Positions 1-5,760 are shown, counted from the first letter of the stretch. The stretch is 6,198 bases of DNA from Avimonoglobus sp965151315 (GCA_965151315.1 CBCTZG010000115.1:1-6198); one strand, 5' to 3'. Program-made: numbers and translations. The notes: generated from the sequence alone by a model not told the origin.

Positions 1-582
1 AACATGCAAAATTTCTTCGGCGTTTTCCTACATTTTTACTTTGGCATTGACAGCCAGCGGCGAATCTTCACGGGCAAGGATACCCCAAAGTTCTTTTTGC
101 GGCATGATAACGGAATGATATTTATTTATATCAACGGGTGTTGTTATCAGCCCCACGTCAATCAGTCCACGTTCTATCCGCTCCCTTACATTTTCGCCGT
201 TGCCGCTGTATATCGAATACTTAATCTTCGGATATTTTTTGCTAAACGAAGCAATGATGTCCGACAGGATACGCGAGGAAAGAAATTCGCCGCTTCCGAT
301 AGCTATTTCCCCCGTCAGGACGTCTGCCTTTTGCATAAGGTCCTGCCTTGTTTTTTCGGCAAGGGACATCATTTCCTGTGCCCTGCGCTTTAAAATCATG
401 CCGTCCTCGGTCAGGATAATGTGATGATTGCTTCTTCTAAACAGCTTAACGCCGAGCTCCTCCTCAAGCTGCGCGATTTGCCTTGACAGCGTCGGCTGGG
501 TAACATGCAGAATCTGCGCCGCTTTTGTAATGTTCTCCTCCCGCGCGATCGCTAAAAAATAGTTTAAAACTCTAAGCTCCAT
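1..582 (-). pseudogene. LysR-family transcriptional regulator, interrupted by an in-frame TAG and cut by the window edge
   Basis: LysR-type regulators are DNA-binding proteins with an N-terminal winged helix-turn-helix and a C-terminal effector-binding domain. Residues 1-60 show the classic HTH: the start MELRVLNYF, then ITKAAQILHVTQPTLSRQ at about 19-36, then the LEEELGVKLFRR wing. The periplasmic-binding-protein-like effector domain begins near residue 90. I chose ATG at 582 because GAGGTG lies six bases upstream; a GTG at 591 lies inside that site. A TAG at 28-30 stops the frame after 184 residues, against about 290-300 for the family. After the TAG the same frame reads ENAEEILHV to the window edge, which suits the loop and helix expected there in a LysR effector domain. 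I infer a nonsense mutation, not a natural C-terminus. A sequencing error is possible. A truncated but still DNA-binding protein cannot be excluded. Confidence 0.75.
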
Positions 583-588
583 GTTGAT

Positions 589-594
589 CACCTC
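589..594 (-). promoter_or_regulatory. Shine-Dalgarno site of the LysR gene (decides the start)
   Basis: GAGGTG on the minus strand, six bases before ATG 582. It overlaps the alternative in-frame GTG at 589-591, which has no purine-rich site of its own, so ATG 582 is the better start. Confidence 0.7.
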
Positions 595-610
595 GTTACT
601 TTATGAATGT

Positions 611-639
611 ATTATAACACAAGAAAGAGGTTTTTTCAA
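611..639 (-). promoter_or_regulatory. Sigma-A-type promoter of the LysR gene
   Basis: On the minus strand, TTGAAA (634-639) and a perfect TATAAT (611-616) are separated by exactly 17 bases. The -10 lies about 30 bases before the start codon, giving a short leader that holds the Shine-Dalgarno site. The -35 abuts the palindrome at 639-657, so binding there could affect transcription. Confidence 0.75.
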
Positions 640-657
640 TATCTAATTATAAGATAT
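639..657. promoter_or_regulatory. Palindrome, candidate LysR-type operator
   Basis: ATATCT and AGATAT form a perfect inverted repeat with a seven-base AT-rich spacer. It contains a T-N11-A core, the general signature of LysR-type binding sites, and sits just upstream of the LysR gene's own -35. Autoregulation, or control of a former divergent target, is inferred. AT-rich palindromes also arise by chance, so this is moderate evidence only. Confidence 0.45.
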
Positions 658-674
658 GCCTCATATAATTACTG

Positions 675-994
675 TCATGTTCTATTCCTTCTTAAAAAGT
701 TTTGTATTTCTTTTCGGATGATAACATTTACGGATATTGCAATTGAAAACGAGATTGCCAATCCAATAACATAAGCCCACTTATATTTTGGAAATGTAAA
801 ACCACAAAGGTAACAGCAGAGAATATGATAGCCCAAACCAAAACTGTAAATATTGTCATTCCAATCCCGCGGATTTTAAATGTCCGTAGGCTCCCGACGA
901 TTTGGGGAAAACCAAAAGATCCCAGGAAATCCATTGAATCAAAAAGCAAAAGATATTTTAGAATTACAGAAACAAAAAAATACAAAGCAATCAC
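675..994 (-). pseudogene. Small three-helix membrane protein, frameshifted
   Basis: I do not recognise the family. From a possible GTG at 994 the frame reads about 64 residues with two hydrophobic helices (ALYFFVSVILKYLLLF, then MTIFTVLVWAIIFSAVTFVV). It then passes a TTTT run at 798-801. Past that run the original frame degenerates and stops at 728. The next frame instead reads FTFPKYKWAYVIGLAISF, a third helix (SIAISVNVII) and a basic tail RKEIQNFLRRNRT, ending at TGA 675-677. Adding one T in the run joins the two into a protein of about 106 residues with three membrane segments. The start is uncertain: an in-frame TAA lies two codons before the GTG, and the nearest purine-rich stretch is about 15 bases upstream. 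A one-base sequencing deletion is possible. If the shift is ignored, an 88-residue frame (728-994) remains. Confidence 0.5.
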
Positions 995-1067
995 CGTTTA
1001 TCTTTTGTTCCTCTGCTGGTACGCCGTACGACTACCACACTAATGACATCAGGAATAATTACCGTAC

Positions 1068-1105
1068 AAAAAACACCCCGCTCAAACCAAGTGTTTAAGC
1101 GGGGT
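1068..1105 (-). terminator. Intrinsic terminator of tRNA-Lys
   Basis: The arms at 1093-1105 and 1075-1087 form a 13-bp stem with one G-U pair and a five-base loop. On the minus strand it is followed by G and six U (1068-1073). It begins four bases after the encoded CCA end of the tRNA, so the tRNA is probably a single-gene transcript. Confidence 0.9.
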
Positions 1106-1108
1106 TTC

Positions 1109-1184
1109 TGGTACACCATCAGGGGCTCGAACCCTGGACACCCTGATTAAGAGTCAGGTGCTCTACCAACTGAGCTAATGGTGC
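1109..1184 (-). tRNA. tRNA-Lys (anticodon CUU)
   Basis: A complete 76-nt tRNA including an encoded CCA. It folds as a 7-bp acceptor stem (closing G-U pair), D-arm GCTC/GAGC around AGTTGGTA, 5-bp anticodon stem CCTGA/TCAGG with loop CTCTTAA, 5-base variable region, and T-arm CAGGG/CCCTG around TTCGAGC. The loop places CTT at positions 34-36, so it reads the lysine codon AAG. It has its own promoter and terminator. tRNA 3' ends are common integration sites, but I see no second copy of this 3' end in the window. Confidence 0.97.
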
Positions 1185-1203
1185 GTTTCAAATCACGAGT
1201 AAT

Positions 1204-1232
1204 ATAATATCATGCCGCGAACCGTTTGTCAA
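1204..1232 (-). promoter_or_regulatory. Strong sigma-A promoter of tRNA-Lys
   Basis: On the minus strand, a perfect TTGACA (1227-1232) and TATTAT (1204-1209) lie 17 bases apart. The -10 is about 20 bases before the mature tRNA 5' end, leaving a short leader for RNase P to remove. The near-consensus match fits a stable RNA gene. Confidence 0.85.
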
Positions 1233-1300
1233 GATATTTTTCAAAAAAAATTCATATTTTTCGTCCATCTCCCTATTCCACGCCGGGCACCGCCGCCAAG

Positions 1301-1333
1301 CAGAAATCCCCTGCTGGCAGCAGGGGATTTCTG
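1301..1333 (-). terminator. Perfect hairpin after the MATE gene, probable terminator
   Basis: CAGAAATCCCCTGC and its exact complement form at least a 14-bp stem with a five-base loop, 23 bases beyond the MATE stop codon. The 3' arm on the minus strand carries GGGGAUUUCU, but no clean U-tract follows, so termination may be moderate. On the plus strand the stem is followed by TCTTATT, so it might act in either direction. It separates the MATE gene from the tRNA promoter. Confidence 0.6.
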
Positions 1334-1356
1334 TCTTATTGTATACCCACTTTTTG

Positions 1357-2760
1357 TTATTCCAGATTGGCTTCGGGGCTGTGGGTCACAATATTCTGCA
1401 GCCACACGCCGTTTTTCACCAGGAAAAACCCGATGACACATTTAATCAGATCTAACAGCTGACAGCCCAAATATACATAGACAATATTTATACCTGTATA
1501 GTTGGCTAAAATAAATACCATCGGGATATTCACCGCCCAGATAAACACGCTGTCAAACAAGAATGTAACGACTGTTTTCCCGCCGGCCCGCAGGGTAAAG
1601 TAGGTAGAGTTTGCAAAGGCATATAAGGGCATGCAGAGGGCCGCGATCACGATAAACTGCCGCGCCAGACCCCGAACCTCCTCGGTAGTATTATAGATTT
1701 GGGGAAACAGCGGCGCCACCAAAGACATAAGAATACCGATCCCCATGCAGCTGGCTACAGCAAAGAAAATCAGCTTGTAATCCGTTTCCTTTGCCTTCTC
1801 CATCTTTCCGGCTCCCAAAAGCTGGCCGACAATAATGGCAATGGCGTTTCCCATAGCAATATATACCACATTAAATACATTGGCAATGGTATTGGAGATG
1901 TTCAGCCCAGCCACCACCGCCAAGCCGCGGACTGAGTAACACTGGGTCAGCATTGCCATACCGCCGGACCAAAAGGCCTCGTTTAAGAGCAGCGGACTGC
2001 CCTTGACAATAATTTGCCGCACAAGTCCGCCTGGAATATACAGACTCCGGTATACACCGGCAATATATGGATTCCGCTCTTTATTCCGATGAGTCCAGGC
2101 TATAATCATCCCGCACTCCACAAACCGGGCAATGACCGTGGCGATAGCCGCACCCTGTACGCCCAGCCGGGGCGCACCCAGCATGCCAAAGATCAGCACC
2201 CAATTTAAGCTCATATTGACCGCCACTGCCGCCAGACTGGACAGCATAGGCATCACGGTTTCGCCGGTTTCCCGCAGGGTACTGGAATAAATCTGTGTCA
2301 AAGAAAAAGGGATCATACCGATTAGCATAATCGTCAGGTACTGTTTCCCGTACTCCAACGCTAAGGCAATGTCACCGGTTTCACTGCCTTCATGGAGAAA
2401 CTGGCCGATCAAAAACGGGCCCGCCGCCAAAAACACGCCAAGTCCCAGCAGGCACAACAGCAGGCTGATGATGATCTTAAACCGGAAAACATGCCGGATC
2501 CCATCCTGGTCGCCCTTACCGTAAAACTGGGCGCCAAAAATACCAGCCCCGGAAATCGCGCCGAAAATACAAATATTATATACAAACATCAGCTGGTTTA
2601 CAATGGCCACCCCAGACATCTGCTCTGTACCGATTCGACCCACCATAATATTGTCCAAAAGACTCACAAAATTCGTGATCCCATTTTGAATCATGATGGG
2701 CACCGCGATAGCCAGCACCATTTTATAAAATTTCTTATCACCAATCAAATTTTTCCACAT
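1357..2760 (-). CDS. MATE-family multidrug efflux transporter
   Basis: A 467-residue inner-membrane protein of the usual MATE length (about 440-480), with roughly twelve hydrophobic segments. MATE proteins export drugs or other organic cations using a Na+ or H+ gradient. Family marks include the N-terminal helix around LAIAVPIMIQNGITNFVSLLDNIMVGRIG, the GAQFYGKGD loop after helix 2, SSTLRETGETVMP at the mid-N half, and the C-half repeat AIIVGQLLGAGKMEKAKE. I chose ATG 2760 because AGGGTGG lies six bases upstream. A TTG at 2784 would add eight residues but has no ribosome site. The gene follows the thi terminator, has its own promoter and is followed by a hairpin, so it is probably monocistronic. 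The substrate cannot be told from sequence. Nearness to thi genes alone does not make it a thiamin transporter. Confidence 0.93.
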   Translation of the reverse strand: MWKNLIGDKKFYKMVLAIAVPIMIQNGITNFVSLLDNIMVGRIGTEQMSGVAIVNQLMFVYNICIFGAISGAGIFGAQFYGKGDQDGIRHVFRFKIIISLLLCLLGLGVFLAAGPFLIGQFLHEGSETGDIALALEYGKQYLTIMLIGMIPFSLTQIYSSTLRETGETVMPMLSSLAAVAVNMSLNWVLIFGMLGAPRLGVQGAAIATVIARFVECGMIIAWTHRNKERNPYIAGVYRSLYIPGGLVRQIIVKGSPLLLNEAFWSGGMAMLTQCYSVRGLAVVAGLNISNTIANVFNVVYIAMGNAIAIIVGQLLGAGKMEKAKETDYKLIFFAVASCMGIGILMSLVAPLFPQIYNTTEEVRGLARQFIVIAALCMPLYAFANSTYFTLRAGGKTVVTFLFDSVFIWAVNIPMVFILANYTGINIVYVYLGCQLLDLIKCVIGFFLVKNGVWLQNIVTHSPEANLE

Positions 2761-2766
2761 ACGCTT

Positions 2767-2773
2767 CCACCCT
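2767..2773 (-). promoter_or_regulatory. Shine-Dalgarno site of the MATE gene (decides the start)
   Basis: AGGGTGG on the minus strand, six bases before ATG 2760. It supports this ATG over the in-frame TTG at 2782-2784. Confidence 0.7.
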
Positions 2774-2782
2774 ATTTTTCGC

Positions 2783-2808
2783 AAAGTATTGTTATTTTAA
2801 CATACTTT
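2783..2808. promoter_or_regulatory. Dyad over the MATE -10, candidate operator
   Basis: AAAGTAT (2783-2789) and ATACTTT (2802-2808) form an inverted repeat around a 12-base AT-rich centre covering the -10 element. The right half is the full ten-base AACATACTTT also found in the terminator hairpin at 2836-2866. A repressor bound here would block the promoter. Which protein binds is unknown, and no regulator gene adjoins. Confidence 0.4.
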
Positions 2809-2822
2809 TCCTGGGTGCGCAA
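2794..2822 (-). promoter_or_regulatory. Promoter of the MATE gene
   Basis: On the minus strand, TTGCGC (2817-2822) and TAAAAT (2794-2799) lie 17 bases apart, about 33 bases before ATG 2760. The -35 is imperfect. The promoter lies just past the thi operon terminator, as expected for independent expression. Confidence 0.55.
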
Positions 2823-2827
2823 CCGAA

Positions 2828-2866
2828 AATAAAAAAAAGTATGTTTTTTTCATAAAAACATACTTT
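2828..2866 (-). terminator. Intrinsic terminator of the thi operon
   Basis: A perfect 13-bp stem (2854-2866 with 2836-2848, five-base loop) followed on the minus strand by an uninterrupted run of eight T (2831-2838, the first three within the stem) and then ATTTT. It lies eight bases past the thiD stop. The stem is AT-rich, but the long U-tract is convincing. Its arms contain AAAGTATGTT, a ten-base motif repeated over the MATE promoter. Confidence 0.85.
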
Positions 2867-2873
2867 CCGCTGT

Positions 2874-3647
2874 TTAAATCCGGTAAGAGTGATCAAGGGG
2901 GCCGTCTCCCCTGCCCAAATCCAGTCCTGCCTGAAGAGCGCCGTACACATAGGCCTTTGCGTTTTTTACACTTTCCGCCGGGCTGTGCCCTGCGGCCAAA
3001 CCGCAGGCAATGGCTGACGACAGGGTGCAGCCGGTGCCGTGGGTATTGTGATTTTCTACCCGCCGGGCCGGAAACCAGATTTCTTCTCCGTCTGTATATA
3101 AAAGGTCGTCTGCAGAATCCCGCAAATGCCCGCCCTTCACCAGTACTGCCGGCCCGCCGGCCAGTTTTTTTGCTGCCCGGGCCATATCGGCCTTCGTATG
3201 GATCTCCAGCCCGGCAAGGGCTGCCGCTTCCGGGATATTGGGGGTAATCACAGTGCCTAAGGGCAAAAGCGCTTCCACCAGCGCCGAAACCGCCGTGTCT
3301 TCTAACAGCCGGCTGCCGCTGGTAGCCACCATCACTGGATCTACCACAATATTCTCCGCATGATATTCCCGCAGCTTCCGGGCAATGACGCGGATCAGCT
3401 CCCCGCTGGATACCATACCGATCTTCACCGCGTCCGGGCGAATATCGGTAAAAATACAATCCAGCTGCTGGGCTAGGAATTCTGGTGTTACCGGCATAAT
3501 GCCGTATACGCCGGTAGTATTTTGGGCTGTCAGTGCCGTCACGGCGCTCATGGCATACATTTTATGCACGGTAATTGTTTTGATATCTGCCTGGATCCCC
3601 GCGCCGCCGCTGGAATCCGAGCCTGCGATTGTCAATACGGTTTTCAT
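2874..3647 (-). CDS. thiD: Hydroxymethylpyrimidine/phosphomethylpyrimidine kinase
   Basis: ThiD phosphorylates HMP to HMP-P and then to HMP-PP, the pyrimidine donor for thiamin phosphate synthesis in the cytoplasm. The 257 residues match the usual length of the ribokinase-like family. Visible marks are AGSDSSGGAG at 8-17, AQN at 41-43 near the pyrimidine site, VKIGM at 74-78, VVDPVMVATSG at 101-111, TPN at 135-137, VKGGH at 170-174 and the anion-hole motif NTHGTGCTLS at 201-210 with the conserved Cys207. AAGGAAG precedes the ATG by about seven bases. The start overlaps the thiE stop by four bases (ATGA), so translation is probably coupled. It is the last gene of the cluster, with a terminator directly after. 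The two-step kinase role rests on family similarity; a PdxK-type pyridoxal kinase is less likely given the motifs and neighbours. Confidence 0.96.
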   Translation of the reverse strand: MKTVLTIAGSDSSGGAGIQADIKTITVHKMYAMSAVTALTAQNTTGVYGIMPVTPEFLAQQLDCIFTDIRPDAVKIGMVSSGELIRVIARKLREYHAENIVVDPVMVATSGSRLLEDTAVSALVEALLPLGTVITPNIPEAAALAGLEIHTKADMARAAKKLAGGPAVLVKGGHLRDSADDLLYTDGEEIWFPARRVENHNTHGTGCTLSSAIACGLAAGHSPAESVKNAKAYVYGALQAGLDLGRGDGPLDHSYRI

Positions 3648-4282
3648 GCGTTTCTTCCTTTCAAGGCCACAACCTTTTCTTTCAATGCCTGGGCGGCGGC
3701 CTGGGGATCCCCGGCTTTCATAATCGCCGTTACCACCGCCACGCCGTCAATAGGCTGATCCCGGACAATTTCCAGATTGTCCGGGTTTAACCCGCCGATA
3801 GCTACCACCGGCAGGGGAACCGCCGCTTTGATTTTCCCGATCATGGCGGGCTCTGTCAGCACCGTCACCACCTTGGTGGTCGTGGGATACATAGCCCCCA
3901 CTCCCAGATAGTCCGCCCCCTGGGCGTACGCCGCCTTGGCCTGTTCAACCGTTTTGGCCGTAGCGCCTACAATCCTGTCCGGCCCCAGAAGCCTTCTCGC
4001 CGCTTCCACGGGCAGGTCGCCGGCGCCTACATGCACACCGGCGGCATCCGCCGCCAGGGCTACGTCCACCCGGTCGTCAATGATTAAGGGGATCCTATAC
4101 CGGTCTGTGATCGTCTTCACCTGCAGCGCCAGCGCCAAATATTCCCGGCCGCCCCGGTTCTTTTCCCGCAGCTGCACAAGGGTCACGCCTCCTCGGCAGG
4201 CCTCTTCCACAACCCGCAGAAACTGCTCTTCATCATGGTAGGAGCTGTCTGTTACCAGATACAGCGTCAAATCAAAATTCAT
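3644..4282 (-). CDS. thiE: Thiamin phosphate synthase
   Basis: ThiE joins HMP-PP to hydroxyethylthiazole phosphate, releasing pyrophosphate and giving thiamin phosphate. It is a TIM-barrel enzyme, and 212 residues is normal. Visible motifs are LYLVTD at 7-12, VQLREK at 36-41, IIDDRVDVA at 67-75, AAGVHVGAGDLP at 80-91, GADYLGVGAMYPTTTK at 122-137 and PVVAIGGLNPDNL at 158-170. ATG 4282 is chosen because it has AGGAG seven bases upstream and begins directly at the first barrel strand; the open frame extends 46 codons further but reads as non-homologous sequence inside thiM. Its A is shared with the thiM stop (TAATG), and its own stop overlaps thiD by four bases, so the three genes are probably coupled. 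The loop PTTTKVVTVLTEP differs a little from the more common PTxTKxDA form, but the phosphate-binding TTK core is present. Confidence 0.96.
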   Translation of the reverse strand: MNFDLTLYLVTDSSYHDEEQFLRVVEEACRGGVTLVQLREKNRGGREYLALALQVKTITDRYRIPLIIDDRVDVALAADAAGVHVGAGDLPVEAARRLLGPDRIVGATAKTVEQAKAAYAQGADYLGVGAMYPTTTKVVTVLTEPAMIGKIKAAVPLPVVAIGGLNPDNLEIVRDQPIDGVAVVTAIMKAGDPQAAAQALKEKVVALKGRNA

Positions 4283-5094
4283 TACACTTCTCCTATCTTG
4301 ATTCTCTCTTGAATTGTTTTGTCCTCTATGGTATACAGCTGGTCTAAGAGCCCTGCCCGGAAGCTGCCTGTCCCCTGGGGAGTTTGAGCCAGTTCGCCAG
4401 CAATCCCCAAAACCACGCACCCTAAAACCGCGGCTAAAAACGGTTCTCTGCCGGCTAAAAACGCACCGGTCAGGACGTTTAGCATGCAGCCGGTACCAGT
4501 AATATCCGCAAGCATGGGTGTTCCGTTTTGAATAGCTGCCGTCCGGTCCTTTGTACTGACCAGATCCGTTTTCCCTGAGGCCAAAATCACCGCTCCCGTC
4601 TTTTGCGCATAGTCCCGGAGCATAGCCCCATATTGGGAAATATTTCCTGGGGAAACCATATCCTGTAGCCCGGCGTCAATGCCAGCCCCGAAGGAGCTCT
4701 CGCCGCAAAGGATCTTAATTTCGGAAATATTTCCCTTAATCACCCAAGGCTTGGTTTCCCGGATATACGCCTGGGCCAATTCCAGCCGCAAAGGACTGCA
4801 GGCCACCCCTACCGCGTCAATGATATGGGGGATTCCAAGAGCACAGGCCTGCCGGCCGGAAATCATGATAGACTCCATCCTGGCGTCTGTAATATTGCCC
4901 AGATTCACCGCAAGCGCCCCGGCGGTTTTCGTTATTTCCAAAACCTCCCGGGGATGCTCCGCCATAATCGGCTTTGCTCCCACGGCTAACACAGCGTTAG
5001 CGCAGTCGTTGATCGAGATTGGGTTCGTGATACAGTGGATCAGCGGTTCAGTTTGTTTGATCCGCTGTTTTAACCCGAGTAATTGGTTTATCAT
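4282..5094 (-). CDS. thiM: Hydroxyethylthiazole kinase
   Basis: ThiM phosphorylates 4-methyl-5-(2-hydroxyethyl)thiazole so that salvaged thiazole can enter thiamin synthesis. The 270 residues fit the family. Key stretches are PLIHCITNPISINDCANAV at 17-35 (substrate site), AKPIMAEHPREV at 40-51, LAVNLGN at 61-67, DAVGV at 93-97, VIKGNISEI at 118-126 (nucleotide site), DLVS at 177-180, DITGTGC at 197-203 with the catalytic-region Cys203, and GTGSFRAGLLD at 241-251. The start at 5094 lies 47 bases inside thiW. No later ATG, GTG or TTG exists before the conserved HCITN motif, so the overlap is real unless a rare start is used. The ribosome site is weak (GGGGG about nine bases upstream), which suggests coupling to thiW translation. 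It acts on the substrate probably brought in by ThiW. Confidence 0.96.
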   Translation of the reverse strand: MINQLLGLKQRIKQTEPLIHCITNPISINDCANAVLAVGAKPIMAEHPREVLEITKTAGALAVNLGNITDARMESIMISGRQACALGIPHIIDAVGVACSPLRLELAQAYIRETKPWVIKGNISEIKILCGESSFGAGIDAGLQDMVSPGNISQYGAMLRDYAQKTGAVILASGKTDLVSTKDRTAAIQNGTPMLADITGTGCMLNVLTGAFLAGREPFLAAVLGCVVLGIAGELAQTPQGTGSFRAGLLDQLYTIEDKTIQERIKIGEV

Positions 5095-5611
5095 ATACTT
5101 TCGCCCCCAAGCTCAGCTGGAATTTCGCAAGCATACCGGTTTTAGACAGCGCCTTTAAAAATATATAGGCTACCGCGCCGCCGATCAGCGTGCCTAAAAT
5201 GAAGGACGGTACATAGAAAAACCAGGTAAGCCCAGACCGTCCCATTAAAAAGGCCATCACTGGATAAGATACGATGGCGCCGATGATCCCAGTACCAATG
5301 ATCTCGCCCAGTACCGCGAAAATAATTTTACCCTTGGACGCCCGGTATAAAATCCCCGACAGGCACGCGCCAAATACAGCGCCGGTCAGGGCCAGCGGCG
5401 GAATAGCCATAAATACCATCCGAATAATACCGATCAGCGCCGCGCACAGAAGCGAATACCACGGCCCCAGCAAAACGGCGCAGGTAATATTGATAAAATG
5501 CGCCATGGGGCACATGCCCTCTACCCGCAGAATGGGCGAAATCACGACCCCCAGCGCTACCAGCATGGCCAGCACAGTCATTTTGTAAATCATTGGTTTT
5601 TGTTTCAGCAT
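5048..5611 (-). CDS. thiW: ThiW, thiazole-precursor ECF transporter S component
   Basis: ThiW is the membrane substrate-binding subunit of an energy-coupling-factor transporter, thought to take up the thiazole moiety; the shared EcfT and EcfA/A' modules are encoded elsewhere. The 187 residues contain about five to six membrane helices. The N-terminal helix carries an A-x3-A pattern (Ala15, Ala19 in AMLVALGVV), typical of contact with EcfT. The segment RVEGMCPMAHFINITCAVLLGPWYSLLCA (about 29-57) is characteristic of ThiW. ATG 5611 is chosen because GAGGG stands seven bases upstream; ATG 5629 has no such site. The 3' end overlaps thiM by 47 bases. The order thiW-thiM-thiE-thiD is a known Firmicute salvage arrangement. 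Control probably acts through the structured leader upstream. Confidence 0.93.
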   Translation of the reverse strand: MLKQKPMIYKMTVLAMLVALGVVISPILRVEGMCPMAHFINITCAVLLGPWYSLLCAALIGIIRMVFMAIPPLALTGAVFGACLSGILYRASKGKIIFAVLGEIIGTGIIGAIVSYPVMAFLMGRSGLTWFFYVPSFILGTLIGGAVAYIFLKALSKTGMLAKFQLSLGAKVYDKPITRVKTADQTN

Positions 5612-5613
5612 GA

Positions 5614-5656
5614 GAATTCCCTCTTTCATAAAGTGATCAAAACCTGGAGAGAATCC
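5614..5656 (-). promoter_or_regulatory. Hairpin that could hide the thiW ribosome site
   Basis: On the minus-strand RNA, GGAUUCUCUC (5647-5656) can pair over ten contiguous positions, including G-U pairs, with GAGGGAAUUC (5614-5623), which contains the thiW Shine-Dalgarno site. Upstream, UGAGAGGAA (5720-5728) in the leader can pair with the same UUCUCUC strand. The two pairings exclude each other. This suggests control of translation start by leader folding. The pairing is seen; the switch is inferred. Confidence 0.5.
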
Positions 5657-5666
5657 GCTGCGAAAG

Positions 5667-5760
5667 GATATAAAGCGGGCAGGAGATCCTATCCGGTTTG
5701 GCGGTCGAAGTTCAATTCCTTCCTCTCAACCCGAAACACGGGCTCCCATCGCTTTATATC
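5667..5760 (-). promoter_or_regulatory. Structured thiW leader, TPP-riboswitch-like with atypical second arm
   Basis: A perfect 11-bp stem (5750-5760 with 5667-5677) encloses a branched RNA. The first arm resembles the pyrimidine-sensing half of the TPP riboswitch: GGGAGCC, then hairpin GCCCG/CGGGU (5729-5743), then UUGAGAGG (family: CUGAGA), then a small GAAG/CUUC hairpin as in the optional P3a, then GACC. The second arm starts AAACCGGAU where the family has AACCUGAU, but the rest does not match: it reads AGG-AUCU-CCU then GC-CCG, lacking the usual UAAU and GCGUAGGG. It can still fold as two stacked short stems (CGG/CCG and AGG/CCU). Position before thiW fits a thiamin-related switch. It could be a divergent or decayed TPP riboswitch, or a different leader. 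I am sure of the main stem, and only moderately sure of the class. Confidence 0.5.

Noticed and set aside
2758..2780. AATAGGGTGGAAGCG before the MATE gene resembles a T-box motif (AGGGTGGNACCGCG).
   Set aside because: The match breaks after AGGGTGGAA, no specifier stem or antiterminator precedes it, and the stretch is fully explained as the Shine-Dalgarno site.
2799..2848. Alternative pairing of terminator arm 2836-2848 with 2799-2809, considered as an attenuator.
   Set aside because: The third arm is transcribed after the terminator, so it could not prevent termination; an operator is the simpler reading.
2893..3459. Second minus-strand open frame of 188 codons inside thiD.
   Set aside because: It is an alternative frame of thiD with Gly/Arg-rich, motif-free sequence, while thiD matches its family throughout.
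4283..4420. N-terminal extension of thiE by 46 residues.
   Set aside because: The extension lies wholly inside thiM in another frame, reads as non-homologous basic sequence, and the internal ATG at 4282 has an ideal ribosome site.
5641..5760. Plus-strand reading of the thiW leader with a B12-box-like CAGGAGA and a tRNA T-arm-like TTCAATTCC, ending at the T10 terminator.
   Set aside because: The B12 box diverges after CAGGAGA, the other cobalamin elements are missing, the tRNA stems do not pair, and no plus-strand gene follows.
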